Below, piece after piece: positions 53,625 to 63,024 of a stretch of DNA of 64,000 nucleotides. Numbering within the stretch: position 1 is the first letter of the stretch; every line of letters starts with the position of its first letter. The notes beneath the pieces are model-generated. The model was not told where the DNA came from. It searched no databases and worked only from the letters and a program-made list of their open reading frames with translations. Origin of the DNA: Actibacterium sp. (GTDB lineage Bacteria > Pseudomonadota > Alphaproteobacteria > Rhodobacterales > Rhodobacteraceae); assembly GCA_016278325.1 (NCBI GenBank), contig JADQCB010000004.1, positions 62,001 to 126,000 of the forward strand, read 5' to 3'. Position numbers and translations under genes: made by a program.

Positions 53625-54083
53625 ATGGATATGAAAACGCGCATCGCTTCCGCGCTGAAGGACGCGATGAAAAACAAGGAAGCCGAGCGGCTTTCGACCC
53701 TGCGCCTGATCAACGCCGCCATCAAGGACATGGATATCGCCCGGCGCGGCGAGGACGAGGACCGCGGCGTCGAGGATGCCGACGTTCTGAATATCCTCGA
53801 TCGCATGGTCAAGCAGCGCAAGGAAAGCGCCCGTGTCTATGACGAAGGCGGGCGGCTGGACCTGGCCGAGCGCGAGCGCGCGGAAATCGCGGTGATCGAG
53901 GAATTCCTGCCCAGGCCCATGGCCGAGGCCGAGGTCGACGCGGCCGTGGACCAGGCGATTGCCCAGGTCGGTGCCAGCGGCATCCGCGACATGGGCAAGG
54001 TCATGGGCGCGCTGAAGCGGAAATATGCCGGGCGGATGGATTTCGGGACGGTCGGCCCGATGGTCAAGGACCGGCTGGCCTGA
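53625..54083 (+). CDS. yqeY: GatB/YqeY domain protein
   Basis: A 152-residue helical protein of the YqeY family. The N-terminal helical bundle has LSTLRLINAAIKDMDIARRG, and the C-terminal GatB-like tail domain has IRDMGKVMGALKRKYAGRMDFGTVGPMVK. It may help tRNA-dependent amidation, but its role is not settled. ATG 53625 is preferred over ATG 53631; the ribosome site is weak. In Rhodobacteraceae it is usually next to carA, as here. Confidence 0.92.
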   Translation: MDMKTRIASALKDAMKNKEAERLSTLRLINAAIKDMDIARRGEDEDRGVEDADVLNILDRMVKQRKESARVYDEGGRLDLAERERAEIAVIEEFLPRPMAEAEVDAAVDQAIAQVGASGIRDMGKVMGALKRKYAGRMDFGTVGPMVKDRLA

Positions 54084-54159
54084 GCGGGACGGGCGGCCCC
54101 GCCGCCGCCCGACAGGCCGCCCGGAAATGCCGATCTCGAAGATCGGCCGTGCGTCCCGC
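54084..54159. terminator. nested inverted repeats between yqeY and a secreted-protein gene
   Basis: GCGGGACG (54084-54091) is complementary to CGTCCCGC (54152-54159). Inside lies a perfect hairpin, CCGATCT and AGATCGG around a 3-base loop (54130-54146). This structured 76 bp lies in a convergent gap and may end both transcripts. Confidence 0.45.
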
Positions 54160-54203
54160 TCCAGCCGGGCCGGGACGCGCCGCCCACGTCGCGCCGCGCC
54201 GTG

Positions 54204-54995
54204 TCAGAGGCCAAGCGTCGTGCGAAACACGTCCAGGGCCGCCTCGGACAGGGTGCGGCCACCCGTTGCCCCCTCCAGCGCCTCTTCTTCCTCGGTTTTT
54301 GCCTGTTGGTATTCTTCGCCTTGTGCGTTGGAGGCGTCCTTCAGGCGTGCAAGCTCGGTCTCGTAATCTTCGGCCGTCTCGAGCTGTGCTTCGAGCGCGT
54401 CGATATCGACCTTCTGTGCTTCAAGCGCGGCAAGATTGCTGTCATAGTCCGGGGCCGTCGGGTCCAGCGCGGCGATCTCTTCCTCGATCCGCGAATTCAC
54501 GGTCGTGGCCGCGTCGATCTGTTCGTTCAGTTCCGCGACGCCGGGCCCGTCATAGCTGCCCTTGAAATCCATATAGGCGGTATAGGCCTCTTGCCATTCG
54601 CTATATTCGGATTTCGTGGTTTCCGCAGCCTCCTTGTATGTCGCAATACGGCCGACCTGACTTCCCGGCGCGGCATTCGCCATGGCCGTCGGGCTGGCAT
54701 GCATGGCGTTAAGCCCTTTCAGTTCGCTGGCAATCGCGCCCTTGCCGCGTGACCCGTGATCGCCGGATGCTGCCTTGTCGGGTCCACCAGACCGGGCCGA
54801 GGCAGAGCGTTCCGCGCCGCGCGATCCGGCATTTCCGCCGTTGCCCCGGTCGCCGGAATTGCCTGCATTTCCATGGTTTGCATGATCGTTCCTGGCAAGG
54901 GCCGGGGTGGCCGTGACCAGTCCGGCCCCGATCGCTACGGGCGAAAGGGCGAGGGCGGAAAACGCGAGTGCCGCCAGTTTCCTGGTGATCTGCAT
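54204..54995 (-). CDS. secreted low-complexity / coiled-coil protein of unknown function
   Basis: A 263-residue exported protein. The signal peptide ends near residue 34 (ATPALA). Residues about 36-85 are rich in Gly, Asn, Ser, Asp and Arg (NHGNAGNSGDRGNGGNAGSRG). Then comes a segment starting near residue 90 (ELKGLNAMHASPTAMANAAPGSQVGRIATY), a pattern that recurs in hypothetical proteins of related marine bacteria. From about 160 an acidic coiled coil follows (LAALEAQKVDIDALEAQLETAEDYETELARL, then EEEEALEG). Surface or periplasmic location is inferred. Function unknown. Confidence 0.75.
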   Translation of the reverse strand: MQITRKLAALAFSALALSPVAIGAGLVTATPALARNDHANHGNAGNSGDRGNGGNAGSRGAERSASARSGGPDKAASGDHGSRGKGAIASELKGLNAMHASPTAMANAAPGSQVGRIATYKEAAETTKSEYSEWQEAYTAYMDFKGSYDGPGVAELNEQIDAATTVNSRIEEEIAALDPTAPDYDSNLAALEAQKVDIDALEAQLETAEDYETELARLKDASNAQGEEYQQAKTEEEEALEGATGGRTLSEAALDVFRTTLGL

Positions 54996-55130
54996 GATGA
55001 AGTTTCCTTTGCGTCAGGCGGGCACAGGTTCGGGTTTCCCGCATTCCGATTGTCAGATTGGCGATCTCATTCTATGGGGCGGGATCGTGATCGCAATATG
55101 GCAGCCGCATGGCAGTCCTGTGTCGGCGGA

Positions 55131-55679
55131 TCAATGCGCACTCGCCTCGGCCGCCCGGACCAGGGACTGCTGCAGTTCGTGATGCAAGGCCGCCCGTTCC
55201 TGCGGCGTCAGGAAGGCGCCGATCTCGACCTCGCGGTCGCCGCCCCGGAGGGTCAGGTAGTTTTCCACCGGCCCGCCGCCGGGATGGATCTCGACGCGGA
55301 CCCAATAGGGATTCGCCACCCAGTGGCGTGCGGGGCCGCGCGGTTCATGGCGCGTCAGTTCGATCCTGTCGGGCCAGATCCTGAGCTCTTCAAGCACGCT
55401 GCCGTCGCGATAGGAGCGTTCGAGCAAATTCCAGGTCAGTGCGATGGCCCCCAGCACGAAGGGCAGCACCCCCCACAGGACCGGTGAGCCGAGCACCGCC
55501 AGCAGCGGCATCAGGACCAGCGCGCAGGTGATCCCGATGAAGATGACGAATCCGCGCCGCGGCAAGGAGCGATAGGGCCACAGGTGCAGGACGGCCAGCG
55601 GCGGCGCCCCTTGCGCAAAGGAAGAGGCCCCGGAAATTTCCGGGGCCTCCTGCCGTGATTTCTGCCATTCGTGGGGCAT
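55131..55679 (-). CDS. DUF2244 domain membrane protein
   Basis: A 182-residue protein with two helices near residues 43-63 (GFVIFIGITCALVLMPLLAVL) and 65-83, framed by charged parts containing LHLWPYRSLPRRGF and a C-terminal domain (LEELRIWPDRIELTRHEP). This matches DUF2244. Its ATG directly follows the ctaD stop on the minus strand with no spacer, so it is co-translated with ctaD. The position suggests a role with aa3 oxidase, but this is not shown. Confidence 0.87.
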   Translation of the reverse strand: MPHEWQKSRQEAPEISGASSFAQGAPPLAVLHLWPYRSLPRRGFVIFIGITCALVLMPLLAVLGSPVLWGVLPFVLGAIALTWNLLERSYRDGSVLEELRIWPDRIELTRHEPRGPARHWVANPYWVRVEIHPGGGPVENYLTLRGGDREVEIGAFLTPQERAALHHELQQSLVRAAEASAH

Positions 55680-57353
55680 CTAGTGGGCGTGGCCCTTGTC
55701 CCAGTCCTCGCGCTTGGGCAGCGTTTCGAACGTGTGCTCCGGCGGCGGCGAACTGACCGTCCATTCCAGCGTATCGGCCCACTCGTTCCAATAGTTGTTC
55801 TCGGTCACGCGCTTTCCGTAGAACAGCGTGTAGAACACCACGCCGATGAAGAACACGAAGGATGCGAAGGACAGGAAGGCGCCGAGACTGGAGATCTGGT
55901 TCCAGTAGGCGAAGGCCTCTGGATAGTCGATGTAACGGCGCGGCATGCCCTGGCGGCCCAGGAAGTGCTGGGGGAAGAAGGTCATGTTGGCGCCGATGAA
56001 CATCATCCAGAAATGCAGCTTGCCGGCCCATTCCGGATATTGCCGCCCCGACATCTTGCCGATGTAGAAATAGATCCCGGCAAAGATCGCGAAGGCCGCC
56101 CCGATGCTCATCACATAGTGGAAATGCGCCACGACATAATAGGTGTCGTGATAGGCGCGGTCGATCGCCGCCTGGCTGAGCACAATGCCGGTGACGCCGC
56201 CGACCGTGAACAGGAACAGGAAACCGAAGGCCCAGAGCATCGGTGTCTTGAACTCGACCGAGCCGCCCCACATCGTCGCGATCCAGCTGAAGATCTTGAT
56301 GCCGGTGGGCACCGCGATCACCATCGTCGCCAGCATGAAATAGGATTGCTGGGTCAGGCTCATGCCCACGGTATACATGTGGTGTGCCCAGACCACGAAG
56401 CCCAGCATGCCGATGGCCACCATCGCATAGACCATCGGCAGGTAGCCGAAGATCGGCTTCTTCGAGAAGGTCGAGACGACATGGCTGATGATGCCGAAGC
56501 CGGGCACGATCACGATATACACTTCCGGGTGGCCGAAGAACCACAGGATATGCTGGTAAAGAACCGGATCGCCGCCGCCGGCCGGGTCGAAGAAGGTGGT
56601 GCCGAAATTCCGGTCGGTCAGCAGCATGGTGATGGCGCCGGCCAGAACCGGAAGCGACAGCAGGATCATCCATGCGGTCACGAAGATCGACCAGCTGAAC
56701 AGCGGCACCTTGTGCAGGGTCATGCCCGGGGCCCGCATGTTCAGGAAGGTGGTGATCATGTTGATCGCGCCCAGGATCGACGACGCGCCCGAGACGTGCA
56801 CGGCAAAGATCGCCAGGTCGGTGGAATAGCCGGCCTCGTTGGTCGAGAGCGGCGGGTAAAGCACCCAGCCGATGCCCGAGCCGTTCTGGCCTGCCCCGCC
56901 CGGGCTGAACACCGACAGGATCGCCAGCGTGGTGCCCACCACATACATCCAGTAGCTGAGGTTGTTGAGACGCGGGAACGCCATGTCCGGGGCGCCGAGT
57001 TGCAGCGGCATGAAATAGTTGCCGAAACCGCCGAACAGTGCCGGAATCACCACGAAGAACATCATCAGGATGCCATGCGCGGTGATCACCACGTTCCAAA
57101 GATGCCCGTTCGGGGTGCAGTTCTCGGTCGCCTGAGGCAGGAAATGCATCCCTTCGGCGCACATGTATTGCACGCCGGGATTCATCAGCTCCATCCGCAT
57201 GTAGACCGTGAAGGCCACCGAGATGAAGCCGACAAAGCCTGCCGTGAACAGATAGAGGATGCCGATGTCCTTGTGGTTGGTGGACATGAACCAGCGGGTA
57301 AAGAACCCCCGATCGTCGTGATCACCGTGGCCGTGAATGGCTGCGTCCGCCAT
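55680..57353 (-). CDS. ctaD: aa3-type cytochrome c oxidase subunit I
   Basis: A 557-residue, 12-helix catalytic subunit containing haem a and the haem a3-CuB centre. It receives electrons from subunit II and pumps protons. Ligand segments are [29 protein letters not shown] and [14 protein letters not shown]. The frame opens at 57476, but ATG 57353 with AGGAGG 6 bases upstream gives [10 protein letters not shown]. ctaC, ctaB and ctaE are not beside it, which is usual for isolated ctaD in Paracoccus/Rhodobacter. An FNR box lies upstream. Confidence 0.97.
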   Translation of the reverse strand: MADAAIHGHGDHDDRGFFTRWFMSTNHKDIGILYLFTAGFVGFISVAFTVYMRMELMNPGVQYMCAEGMHFLPQATENCTPNGHLWNVVITAHGILMMFFVVIPALFGGFGNYFMPLQLGAPDMAFPRLNNLSYWMYVVGTTLAILSVFSPGGAGQNGSGIGWVLYPPLSTNEAGYSTDLAIFAVHVSGASSILGAINMITTFLNMRAPGMTLHKVPLFSWSIFVTAWMILLSLPVLAGAITMLLTDRNFGTTFFDPAGGGDPVLYQHILWFFGHPEVYIVIVPGFGIISHVVSTFSKKPIFGYLPMVYAMVAIGMLGFVVWAHHMYTVGMSLTQQSYFMLATMVIAVPTGIKIFSWIATMWGGSVEFKTPMLWAFGFLFLFTVGGVTGIVLSQAAIDRAYHDTYYVVAHFHYVMSIGAAFAIFAGIYFYIGKMSGRQYPEWAGKLHFWMMFIGANMTFFPQHFLGRQGMPRRYIDYPEAFAYWNQISSLGAFLSFASFVFFIGVVFYTLFYGKRVTENNYWNEWADTLEWTVSSPPPEHTFETLPKREDWDKGHAH

Positions 57354-57690
57354 TGGATGCCTCCTGCTGATGGTTTGAGGGGCGCGATCGAAACGATGCC
57401 TCACGCCCCGGCTCTTGATACGGGGTTTTAGAATGCCTCTGCCGAAGGAGCAATGTTCCTGTTTGATGCAGATCAAGAAAAAATGTCGCGCCCCGCTTGC
57501 AATGCCACAAAGACGATTTTCCGGCAGGCGGGCCCGGGCGGATCTGTGGGCGGCATCCTGTCATTCCCGGCCGGTTGCAGCGGCGCGATGACGGGGTAGG
57601 GGGCCGGGATGTGCGCCGCGCCTGTTCGCCCTGCCGGCGATATGGCACGATGTCGCCATTTCCCGGGTTTCACATCACCGAGTCTTGCCA
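57354..57690. other. 337 bp divergent region between ctaD and a sixA-like gene
   Basis: No gene is seen. It contains the ctaD ribosome site (57360-57365), an A+T-richer stretch, an FNR box (57463-57476), and a G+C-rich stretch ahead of the sixA-like gene. The distance allows separate promoters for both genes. Confidence 0.6.
57463..57476. promoter_or_regulatory. FNR box upstream of ctaD
   Basis: TTGATGCAGATCAA, perfect TTGAT-N4-ATCAA, centred about 116 bases before the ctaD ATG. It ties the aa3 oxidase gene to FnrL. Whether it activates or represses depends on the unknown transcript start. Confidence 0.85.
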
Positions 57691-58203
57691 ATGCCCCTTC
57701 GCCTGATTCTGGTTCGCCACGCAAAATCCAGCTGGGACGACCCGGCGCAGGATGATCATGACCGCCCGCTTGCCGGGCGCGGGCGCAAGGCTGCCGCCGC
57801 CTTGGGAAAATGGCTTGCCGCGACGGGGATGAAGCCCGCGCAGGTCGTGACATCCACGGCGCGGCGCACGCTGGAGACATGGCAGATCATGGCGCCCGGC
57901 CTGGGCGACGGAATCGTGCCGCGGCCTGCCCCGGCCCTCTATCATGCCGGGCCGGAGCAGATGCTTGCCGTTTTGCACGATTGCACCGACAGCCCGCTTC
58001 TGATGCTGGGGCACAACCCCGGAATCGCGGCTTTCGCGCGGCGCCTTCTGGCCGATGCGCCAAGCCACCCGCGGTTTTTGGACTATCCGACCGGGGCCAC
58101 GCTGGTGGCAGAGTTCGATGCCGATGACTGGGCCGGGGTGGCATTCGGCACCGGCCGCGTTCTGGCCTTCACCACGCCGGCGGATCTGGGCGTCGGAAAA
58201 TGA
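57691..58203 (+). CDS. SixA-like histidine phosphatase
   Basis: A 170-residue phosphatase of the phosphoglycerate-mutase-like family. The catalytic RH is in LVRHAKSSW (R9, H10), the second Arg in TSTARRTLETW and the second His in LMLGHNPGIAAFARRL. The length matches SixA, which removes phosphate from His-phosphotransfer proteins, but small-molecule targets are also possible. A TTG at 57685 is in frame; ATG 57691 is chosen. It converges with the aap operon. Confidence 0.86.
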   Translation: MPLRLILVRHAKSSWDDPAQDDHDRPLAGRGRKAAAALGKWLAATGMKPAQVVTSTARRTLETWQIMAPGLGDGIVPRPAPALYHAGPEQMLAVLHDCTDSPLLMLGHNPGIAAFARRLLADAPSHPRFLDYPTGATLVAEFDADDWAGVAFGTGRVLAFTTPADLGVGK

Positions 58204-58206
58204 AGA

Positions 58207-58226
58207 CCCCGGCGCGACGGCCGGGG
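58207..58226. terminator. hairpin between convergent sixA-like and aapP genes
   Basis: CCCCGGC (58207-58213) pairs with GCCGGGG (58220-58226) around 6 bases, only 3 bases after the sixA-like stop. It probably ends the + strand transcript and may also serve the aap operon. Confidence 0.5.
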
Positions 58227-58263
58227 CCTGGTGCGGTCGCGTTCGGCGGCCTTGCGGCCGCGG

Positions 58264-59055
58264 TCAGTGCCCGAGGATCTGGCTGAGAAACAGCTTGGTG
58301 CGTTCGTTCTGTGGATTGTTGAAGAACTCTTCGGGTTCGTTCTGTTCGACGATCTGGCCCTGATCCATGAAGATCACCCGGTTGGCGACCTGCCGGGCAA
58401 AGCCCATCTCGTGCGTGACGCAGATCATGGTCATCCCTTCCTCGGCCAGCTCGATCATCGTGTCGAGAACCTCCTTGATCATCTCCGGGTCCAGCGCCGA
58501 GGTCGGCTCGTCGAACAGCATGATCCGCGGCATCATGCAAAGGCTGCGGGCGATCGCGACGCGCTGTTGCTGGCCGCCGGAAAGCTGGCCGGGATATTTG
58601 TTTGCCTGTTCCGGGATCTTCACCTTTTCCAGGAAATGCATCGCGGTTTCCTCGGCTTCGCGCTTGGGAACCTTGCGGACCCAAAGCGGTGCCAGCGTGC
58701 AGTTTTCCAGTATCGTCAGATGCGGGAACAGGTTGAAATGCTGGAACACCATCCCGACCTCGCGGCGGATCTTGTCGATGTTCTTCAGGTCGTTCGTCAA
58801 TTCGATTCCGTCGACGACGATCTTGCCGGCCTGATGTTCCTCCAGCCGATTGATGCAGCGGATCAGCGTCGATTTGCCCGATCCGGACGGGCCCGCAATG
58901 ACGATCCGTTCGCCCCGGTTCACGGTCAGGTTGATGTCGCGCAAAACGTGGAACGTGCCGAACCACTTGTTCATGTCGGTGATCTGGATGGCGATCTCGT
59001 CGAGCACCGACATCTTGCTGCGGTCGATTTCGCGATCGGTTGCAAGTTCAGACAT
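58264..59055 (-). CDS. aapP: general L-amino acid ABC transporter ATP-binding protein
   Basis: A 263-residue ATPase of the polar amino acid uptake family (AapP/BztD). Walker A is [10 protein letters not shown]-loop [17 protein letters not shown], signature [15 protein letters not shown], Walker [13 protein letters not shown] and switch [13 protein letters not shown]. It is the last gene of aapJQMP, following aapM by 13 bp. The system imports a broad range of L-amino acids, especially glutamate, glutamine, aspartate and asparagine. Confidence 0.95.
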   Translation of the reverse strand: MSELATDREIDRSKMSVLDEIAIQITDMNKWFGTFHVLRDINLTVNRGERIVIAGPSGSGKSTLIRCINRLEEHQAGKIVVDGIELTNDLKNIDKIRREVGMVFQHFNLFPHLTILENCTLAPLWVRKVPKREAEETAMHFLEKVKIPEQANKYPGQLSGGQQQRVAIARSLCMMPRIMLFDEPTSALDPEMIKEVLDTMIELAEEGMTMICVTHEMGFARQVANRVIFMDQGQIVEQNEPEEFFNNPQNERTKLFLSQILGH

Positions 59056-59068
59056 TTCGGTTACCCCC

Positions 59069-60388
59069 TCAGCGAGTTTCTGTCTGAAGCTTGCGCTCCA
59101 GATACATGGAATAGCGGGACATCGAGAAGCAGAAGACGAAGAACATCAGCGCGATGAAGCTGTAAAGCTCCCACACGATGCCGTTCCAGTCGGAATCGGC
59201 GCGGATCGCGTTGGACAGGCCCAGCGGGTCCAGCAGGCCGATGATCGACACCAGCGTGGTGTCCTTGAACAGGCCGATGAAGGTCGAGACGATGCCCGGA
59301 ATCGAGATCTTCAGCGCCTGCGGCATGATCACCAGCCGCTGCGCCCGCCAGTAATCCAGCCCAAGCGCGTCGGCCGCCTCGTACTGGCCCGCGGGCAGCG
59401 CGGCCAGCCCGCCACGGATCACCTCGGCCACATAGGCCGAGGCAAAGACCGTCGCCATGATGATCACCCGCAGGATGATGTCGAAATCGGTGCCCGGCGG
59501 CAGAAAGATGTTCAACAGCACCGAGGCGACGAAAAGCAGCGTGATCAGCGGGACGCCGCGGATGAATTCGATGAAGCCCACGCACAACGCCTTGACGATC
59601 AGCAGATCCGACTTGCGCCCGAGCGCAAGGACGATCCCGATGGGCAGCGAAAAGCCGATCGCAACGACGCCGATGATGATCGACAGCATCATCCCCCCGA
59701 AATCGCGACTGACCACCGGGGTCAGTCCCAGCGGGATCGCGGATTGCACGAGCCCGGCCACGGGCATGGCCAGGAACAGCCACCAGATCAGCGCCACGGC
59801 CACCGCCAGCAGGGTCGAGGACAGGGTTCCCATGCGCGGGCCGGTGTATTTCAACACCGCATATGCAAGAGCAAATCCGGCCATGACCGCGACCGGCACC
59901 CAGATCGATCCGCCCCACAGAAGCCAGGGCATCACGAAGGGATAGAGCGCGGTGACCACCAGGAATTTGCGCGGCGTGCGCTCGGAAAACAGGATTGGCG
60001 CCAGCGCCACCCCCAGCAGGATGAAGGCCAGGATCGGGCGCCAGTACATCTCGGACGGGTAGAAGCCGAACAACAGCTGGATCCAGCGGTCCCGTATGAC
60101 ACCCCAGCAGGCTTTCGATGTGCCCTCGGCGAAGGTTGCCGCGATGATTTCACGGCATTCATCCAGCGATTGCGCCCCCCAGGTCGGCGAGAACAGCCAT
60201 GGCAGAATGACCGAAAGCAGGCCGTAGATCGCCAGAATCGACAGCAGCGTAAGCACCGTATTGAACCAGCCGGAGAACAGGTTGGCCCGGATCCAGCCGA
60301 TCATGCCGATCGCGGTGCCCGGCGGGGCCTGTTCGGGCAGGATCGTCTGGCGAACATAGGCAACAGAAGCTTTCTTTGGATCGCTCAT
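59069..60388 (-). CDS. aapM: general L-amino acid ABC transporter permease AapM/BztC
   Basis: A 439-residue permease with extra N-terminal helices before the conserved core, as in AapM/BztC. The core starts near [30 protein letters not shown] and has the EAA loop [24 protein letters not shown]. The long external loop around [24 protein letters not shown] is typical. It pairs with aapQ upstream, separated by 1 bp. Confidence 0.95.
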   Translation of the reverse strand: MSDPKKASVAYVRQTILPEQAPPGTAIGMIGWIRANLFSGWFNTVLTLLSILAIYGLLSVILPWLFSPTWGAQSLDECREIIAATFAEGTSKACWGVIRDRWIQLLFGFYPSEMYWRPILAFILLGVALAPILFSERTPRKFLVVTALYPFVMPWLLWGGSIWVPVAVMAGFALAYAVLKYTGPRMGTLSSTLLAVAVALIWWLFLAMPVAGLVQSAIPLGLTPVVSRDFGGMMLSIIIGVVAIGFSLPIGIVLALGRKSDLLIVKALCVGFIEFIRGVPLITLLFVASVLLNIFLPPGTDFDIILRVIIMATVFASAYVAEVIRGGLAALPAGQYEAADALGLDYWRAQRLVIMPQALKISIPGIVSTFIGLFKDTTLVSIIGLLDPLGLSNAIRADSDWNGIVWELYSFIALMFFVFCFSMSRYSMYLERKLQTETR

Positions 60389-60389
60389 T

Positions 60390-61646
60390 TCACCGCTCCA
60401 CCAATTTCACGCGGTTGTTGTACCAGTTCATCACCGCCGAGATGCTCAGGCTGATCGCCAGATAGATCAGCATGCCCAGAAGCAGCGTTTCAAGCGCCCG
60501 CCCGGTCTGGTTCAGGGTGATGCCCATCAACGTGCCGGTGATATCCATGTAGCCCACGGCGATCGCCAGCGACGAGTTCTTCGTGAGGTTCAGGTATTGC
60601 GAGATCAGCGGCGGAACGATCACGCGCAGCGCCTGCGGCAGGATGACAAGGCTCATCACCCGGTTGGGCCGCAGCCCCAGCGCCGAAGCCGCCTCGGTCT
60701 GGCCGTGGCTGACGGCCAGGATGCCCGCCCGCACGATTTCCGCGACGAAGGCAGAGGTGTAGATCGACAGGGCCAGCCACAGCGCGATCAGCGAATTGCG
60801 CATGTAGATGCCACCCTGGAAGTTGAACCCCTGCAGCGCCGGATAACCGAAGTGGAACCCCAGCGCGACCAGCACGATCAGGACCGGAAGCACAATCAGA
60901 CCCAGGGCGAAATGCCAGGTTGTCGGACGCACACCGGTGGCGTTCTGGATCCGGTCGGCGCGCTGGCGGACCTTGCGCGCGGCCCAGATGCCGGCAAAAA
61001 GTGCCGCCAGGATGACGATCAGGTCGATGCTGATCTGGAACAGGCCGAAGACCGACAGATCCCCCAACCCGCGCGTGAAAAGCGGCTCGGGCACATAGAC
61101 CCCGCGATTGGTGATGGCCACGCTGTTGAACACCGCCATCGTCGCCTCGGGGTCGTCGCCGCGAAACGCGCTCGGGGGCGGAAAGGTCTCGATCAGGATC
61201 GCCATCGTGAAAACGATCCACAGCAGGACCGGCACGTTGCGGAAGGTTTCGACATAGACCGTCATCAACCGCCCCACGAGCCAGTTTTTCGACAGGCGAA
61301 GAATGCCGATCAGAACGCCGAGGATCGTGGCCGTGGCGCAGCCCATGACCGCCACGAGCAGCGTGTTCAGCAACCCGATGAACGCCGCCCGCAGGTGGCT
61401 GTCCTGGTTCTGGTATTCGATCAGGGTCTGGTTGATGTCATAGCCCGCGGGTTCCATCAGAAAGCCGAAACTCGGGCGCATTCCCAGGTCTGCCAGGTTC
61501 TGGGCGGTGTTGTTGATGATCCAGCCAAGCAGCGTCAAGAACCCGATCAGGGCGACGATCTGGATCGTCATGCCCCGATACCGGGTATCGTAGATAAGCA
61601 TACTTGGCCGGAACGACTCCTTCGACGGGTCGGTATGGCTGGCCAT
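60390..61646 (-). CDS. aapQ: general L-amino acid ABC transporter permease AapQ/BztB
   Basis: A 418-residue permease, the partner of AapM. The N-terminal part (TIQIVALIGFLTLLGWIINNTAQNLADLGMRPSFGFL) is followed by the core domain with EAASALGLRPNRVMSLVILPQALR as the EAA loop. The length exceeds that of simple HisM/HisQ permeases, as is normal for Aap/Bzt. It follows aapJ by 132 bp, which contain a strong hairpin. Confidence 0.95.
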   Translation of the reverse strand: MASHTDPSKESFRPSMLIYDTRYRGMTIQIVALIGFLTLLGWIINNTAQNLADLGMRPSFGFLMEPAGYDINQTLIEYQNQDSHLRAAFIGLLNTLLVAVMGCATATILGVLIGILRLSKNWLVGRLMTVYVETFRNVPVLLWIVFTMAILIETFPPPSAFRGDDPEATMAVFNSVAITNRGVYVPEPLFTRGLGDLSVFGLFQISIDLIVILAALFAGIWAARKVRQRADRIQNATGVRPTTWHFALGLIVLPVLIVLVALGFHFGYPALQGFNFQGGIYMRNSLIALWLALSIYTSAFVAEIVRAGILAVSHGQTEAASALGLRPNRVMSLVILPQALRVIVPPLISQYLNLTKNSSLAIAVGYMDITGTLMGITLNQTGRALETLLLGMLIYLAISLSISAVMNWYNNRVKLVER

Positions 61647-61740
61647 TTTGGCGTTCCCTGTCTGCCTGGCGGATCCACGAATGGCGCGGTTCTTGCGCGC
61701 TCTGTGCCGCCGAGGTCATTTTTTTCGAGCCAGAAAAGCA

Positions 61741-61767
61741 GAAGGGCGCGGAAGATCCGCGCCCTTC
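61741..61767 (-). terminator. 12 bp perfect hairpin between aapJ and aapQ
   Basis: GAAGGGCGCGGA (61741-61752) pairs exactly with TCCGCGCCCTTC (61756-61767) around 3 bases. It lies 11 bases after the aapJ stop on the minus strand, and a T-containing stretch follows. It probably stabilises aapJ mRNA or attenuates the downstream permeases. Confidence 0.65.
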
Positions 61768-61778
61768 CCGGTTACCGC

Positions 61779-62798
61779 TTACCGGAACGGCGGTGCATAG
61801 AGCAGGCCGCCTTCGGTCCATTGCGCGTTCAGACCGCGCGCCAGGCCGACCGGCGTGGATTCGCCGATGTGGCGGGCGAAGATCTCGCCATAATTGCCGC
61901 CGGCCGCAATCGCGCGAACCGCCCAATCCTTGTCGAGCCCCAGCATTTCGCCAAGGTTGCCCTCGGTGCCGAGCATGCGGTTGATCTCGGGGCTGTCGGT
62001 CGGTTCCGAAGCCAGCTCCTCGACATTGGCCGAGGTGATGCCGAATTCTTCTGCCGCGATCAGCGCGTTCAGCGTCCAGCGAACGATATCGCCCCACTGG
62101 TTGTCACCATGCCGCACGAGCGGGCCGAGCGGCTCTTTCGAGATGATCTCGGGCAGGATCACATGCGCCGAGGGATCCTCGAACGTGGCGCGCGTCGCGG
62201 CCAGCCCCGAGCTGTCGGTCGTGTAGACGTCGCAGGCGCGGGCAAGATACTGTTGCTGCGCCTCGGCGTTGGTCTCGATCGGAACCGGCTCATATTCCAT
62301 GTTGTTCTTGCGGAACCAGTCGGCCAGGTTCAGCTCGGTCGTGGTGCCGGTCTGGATGCAGACGGTGGCGCCGTTGAGCTCCTTGGCCGAGGTCACGCCC
62401 AGCTCCTTGGGAACCATGAAGCCCTGGCCATCGTAATAGTTGATGCCGGCGAATTCGAAGCCCAGGTCAACGTCGCGAGAGAAGGTCCAGGTGGTGTTCC
62501 GGGCCAGCATGTCGATCTCGCCCGAGGCAAGCGCGGTGAAGCGGGTCTTGCCGGTTGTCGGGACGAATTCGATTGCGTTCTCGTCGCCCAGAACGGCGGC
62601 GGCAACAGCGCGGCAGACGGCAACGTCAAAGCCTTCCCAACGGCCATTCGCATTCGGTGCGGCAAAGCCGACCAGGCCGGTCGTCACGCCGCAATTCAGC
62701 GTCCCGCGCGCTTTCACGTCGTCCAGAGTCGCCGCCGCCGACATGCCGGCCGCAAGGCCCGCCGCGGTCAGTGTGCCCAAAAATAGCGATTTTTTCAT
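61779..62798 (-). CDS. aapJ: general L-amino acid ABC transporter substrate-binding protein
   Basis: A 339-residue periplasmic binding protein. The signal peptide is MKKSLFLGTLTAAGLAAGMSAAA, followed by LDDVKARGTLNCGVTTGLVGFA and the family-3 domain with GFDVAVCRAVAAAVLGD. ATG 62798 with an AGAGGT site 4 bases upstream is preferred over the longer frame opening at 62918. First gene of aapJQMP. The leader carries two adjacent hairpins. Confidence 0.95.
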   Translation of the reverse strand: MKKSLFLGTLTAAGLAAGMSAAATLDDVKARGTLNCGVTTGLVGFAAPNANGRWEGFDVAVCRAVAAAVLGDENAIEFVPTTGKTRFTALASGEIDMLARNTTWTFSRDVDLGFEFAGINYYDGQGFMVPKELGVTSAKELNGATVCIQTGTTTELNLADWFRKNNMEYEPVPIETNAEAQQQYLARACDVYTTDSSGLAATRATFEDPSAHVILPEIISKEPLGPLVRHGDNQWGDIVRWTLNALIAAEEFGITSANVEELASEPTDSPEINRMLGTEGNLGEMLGLDKDWAVRAIAAGGNYGEIFARHIGESTPVGLARGLNAQWTEGGLLYAPPFR

Positions 62799-62818
62799 GT
62801 TTACCTCTTCCTGATGGT

Positions 62819-62849
62819 CCACCCTGTCGGGTGGTTTCGTTCCGAAACC
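62819..62849 (-). promoter_or_regulatory. two overlapping hairpins in the aapJ leader
   Basis: On the minus strand, GGTTTCG pairs with CGAAACC (loop of 3, 62833-62849). Then CCACCC pairs with GGGTGG (loop of 4, 62819-62834). The two share the CC at 62833-62834, so they cannot both be complete. They lie 21 bases before the aapJ ATG. Confidence 0.45.
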
Positions 62850-62962
62850 TTTTTCAGGCCGGACTGAGTGTGCAAGAGCGATTGCCCAAGTCAGTGCAGC
62901 AACTTTGGGCGATTTCACACGAAAACGTCAAGGGCGGGGGTGCAAATTGCGACATGACCCCG

Positions 62963-62968
62963 TGTCAA
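62963..62968 (-). promoter_or_regulatory. possible -35 element for aapJ
   Basis: TTGACA on the minus strand, 165 bases before the aapJ ATG. The -10 region about 17 bases on is weak (AATTTG/TTGCAC), so the call is tentative. Confidence 0.3.
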
Positions 62969-63024
62969 CGGCCCTTTTCGGGCATTCGGGTCAAAACTTT
63001 TGCACATCGCGGACGGCGTGCCGC

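Noticed and set aside
54756-57431. Plus-strand long frames antisense to ctaD and DUF2244
   Set aside because: They are shadows of the minus-strand genes with His/Glu/Gly-rich composition and no motif.
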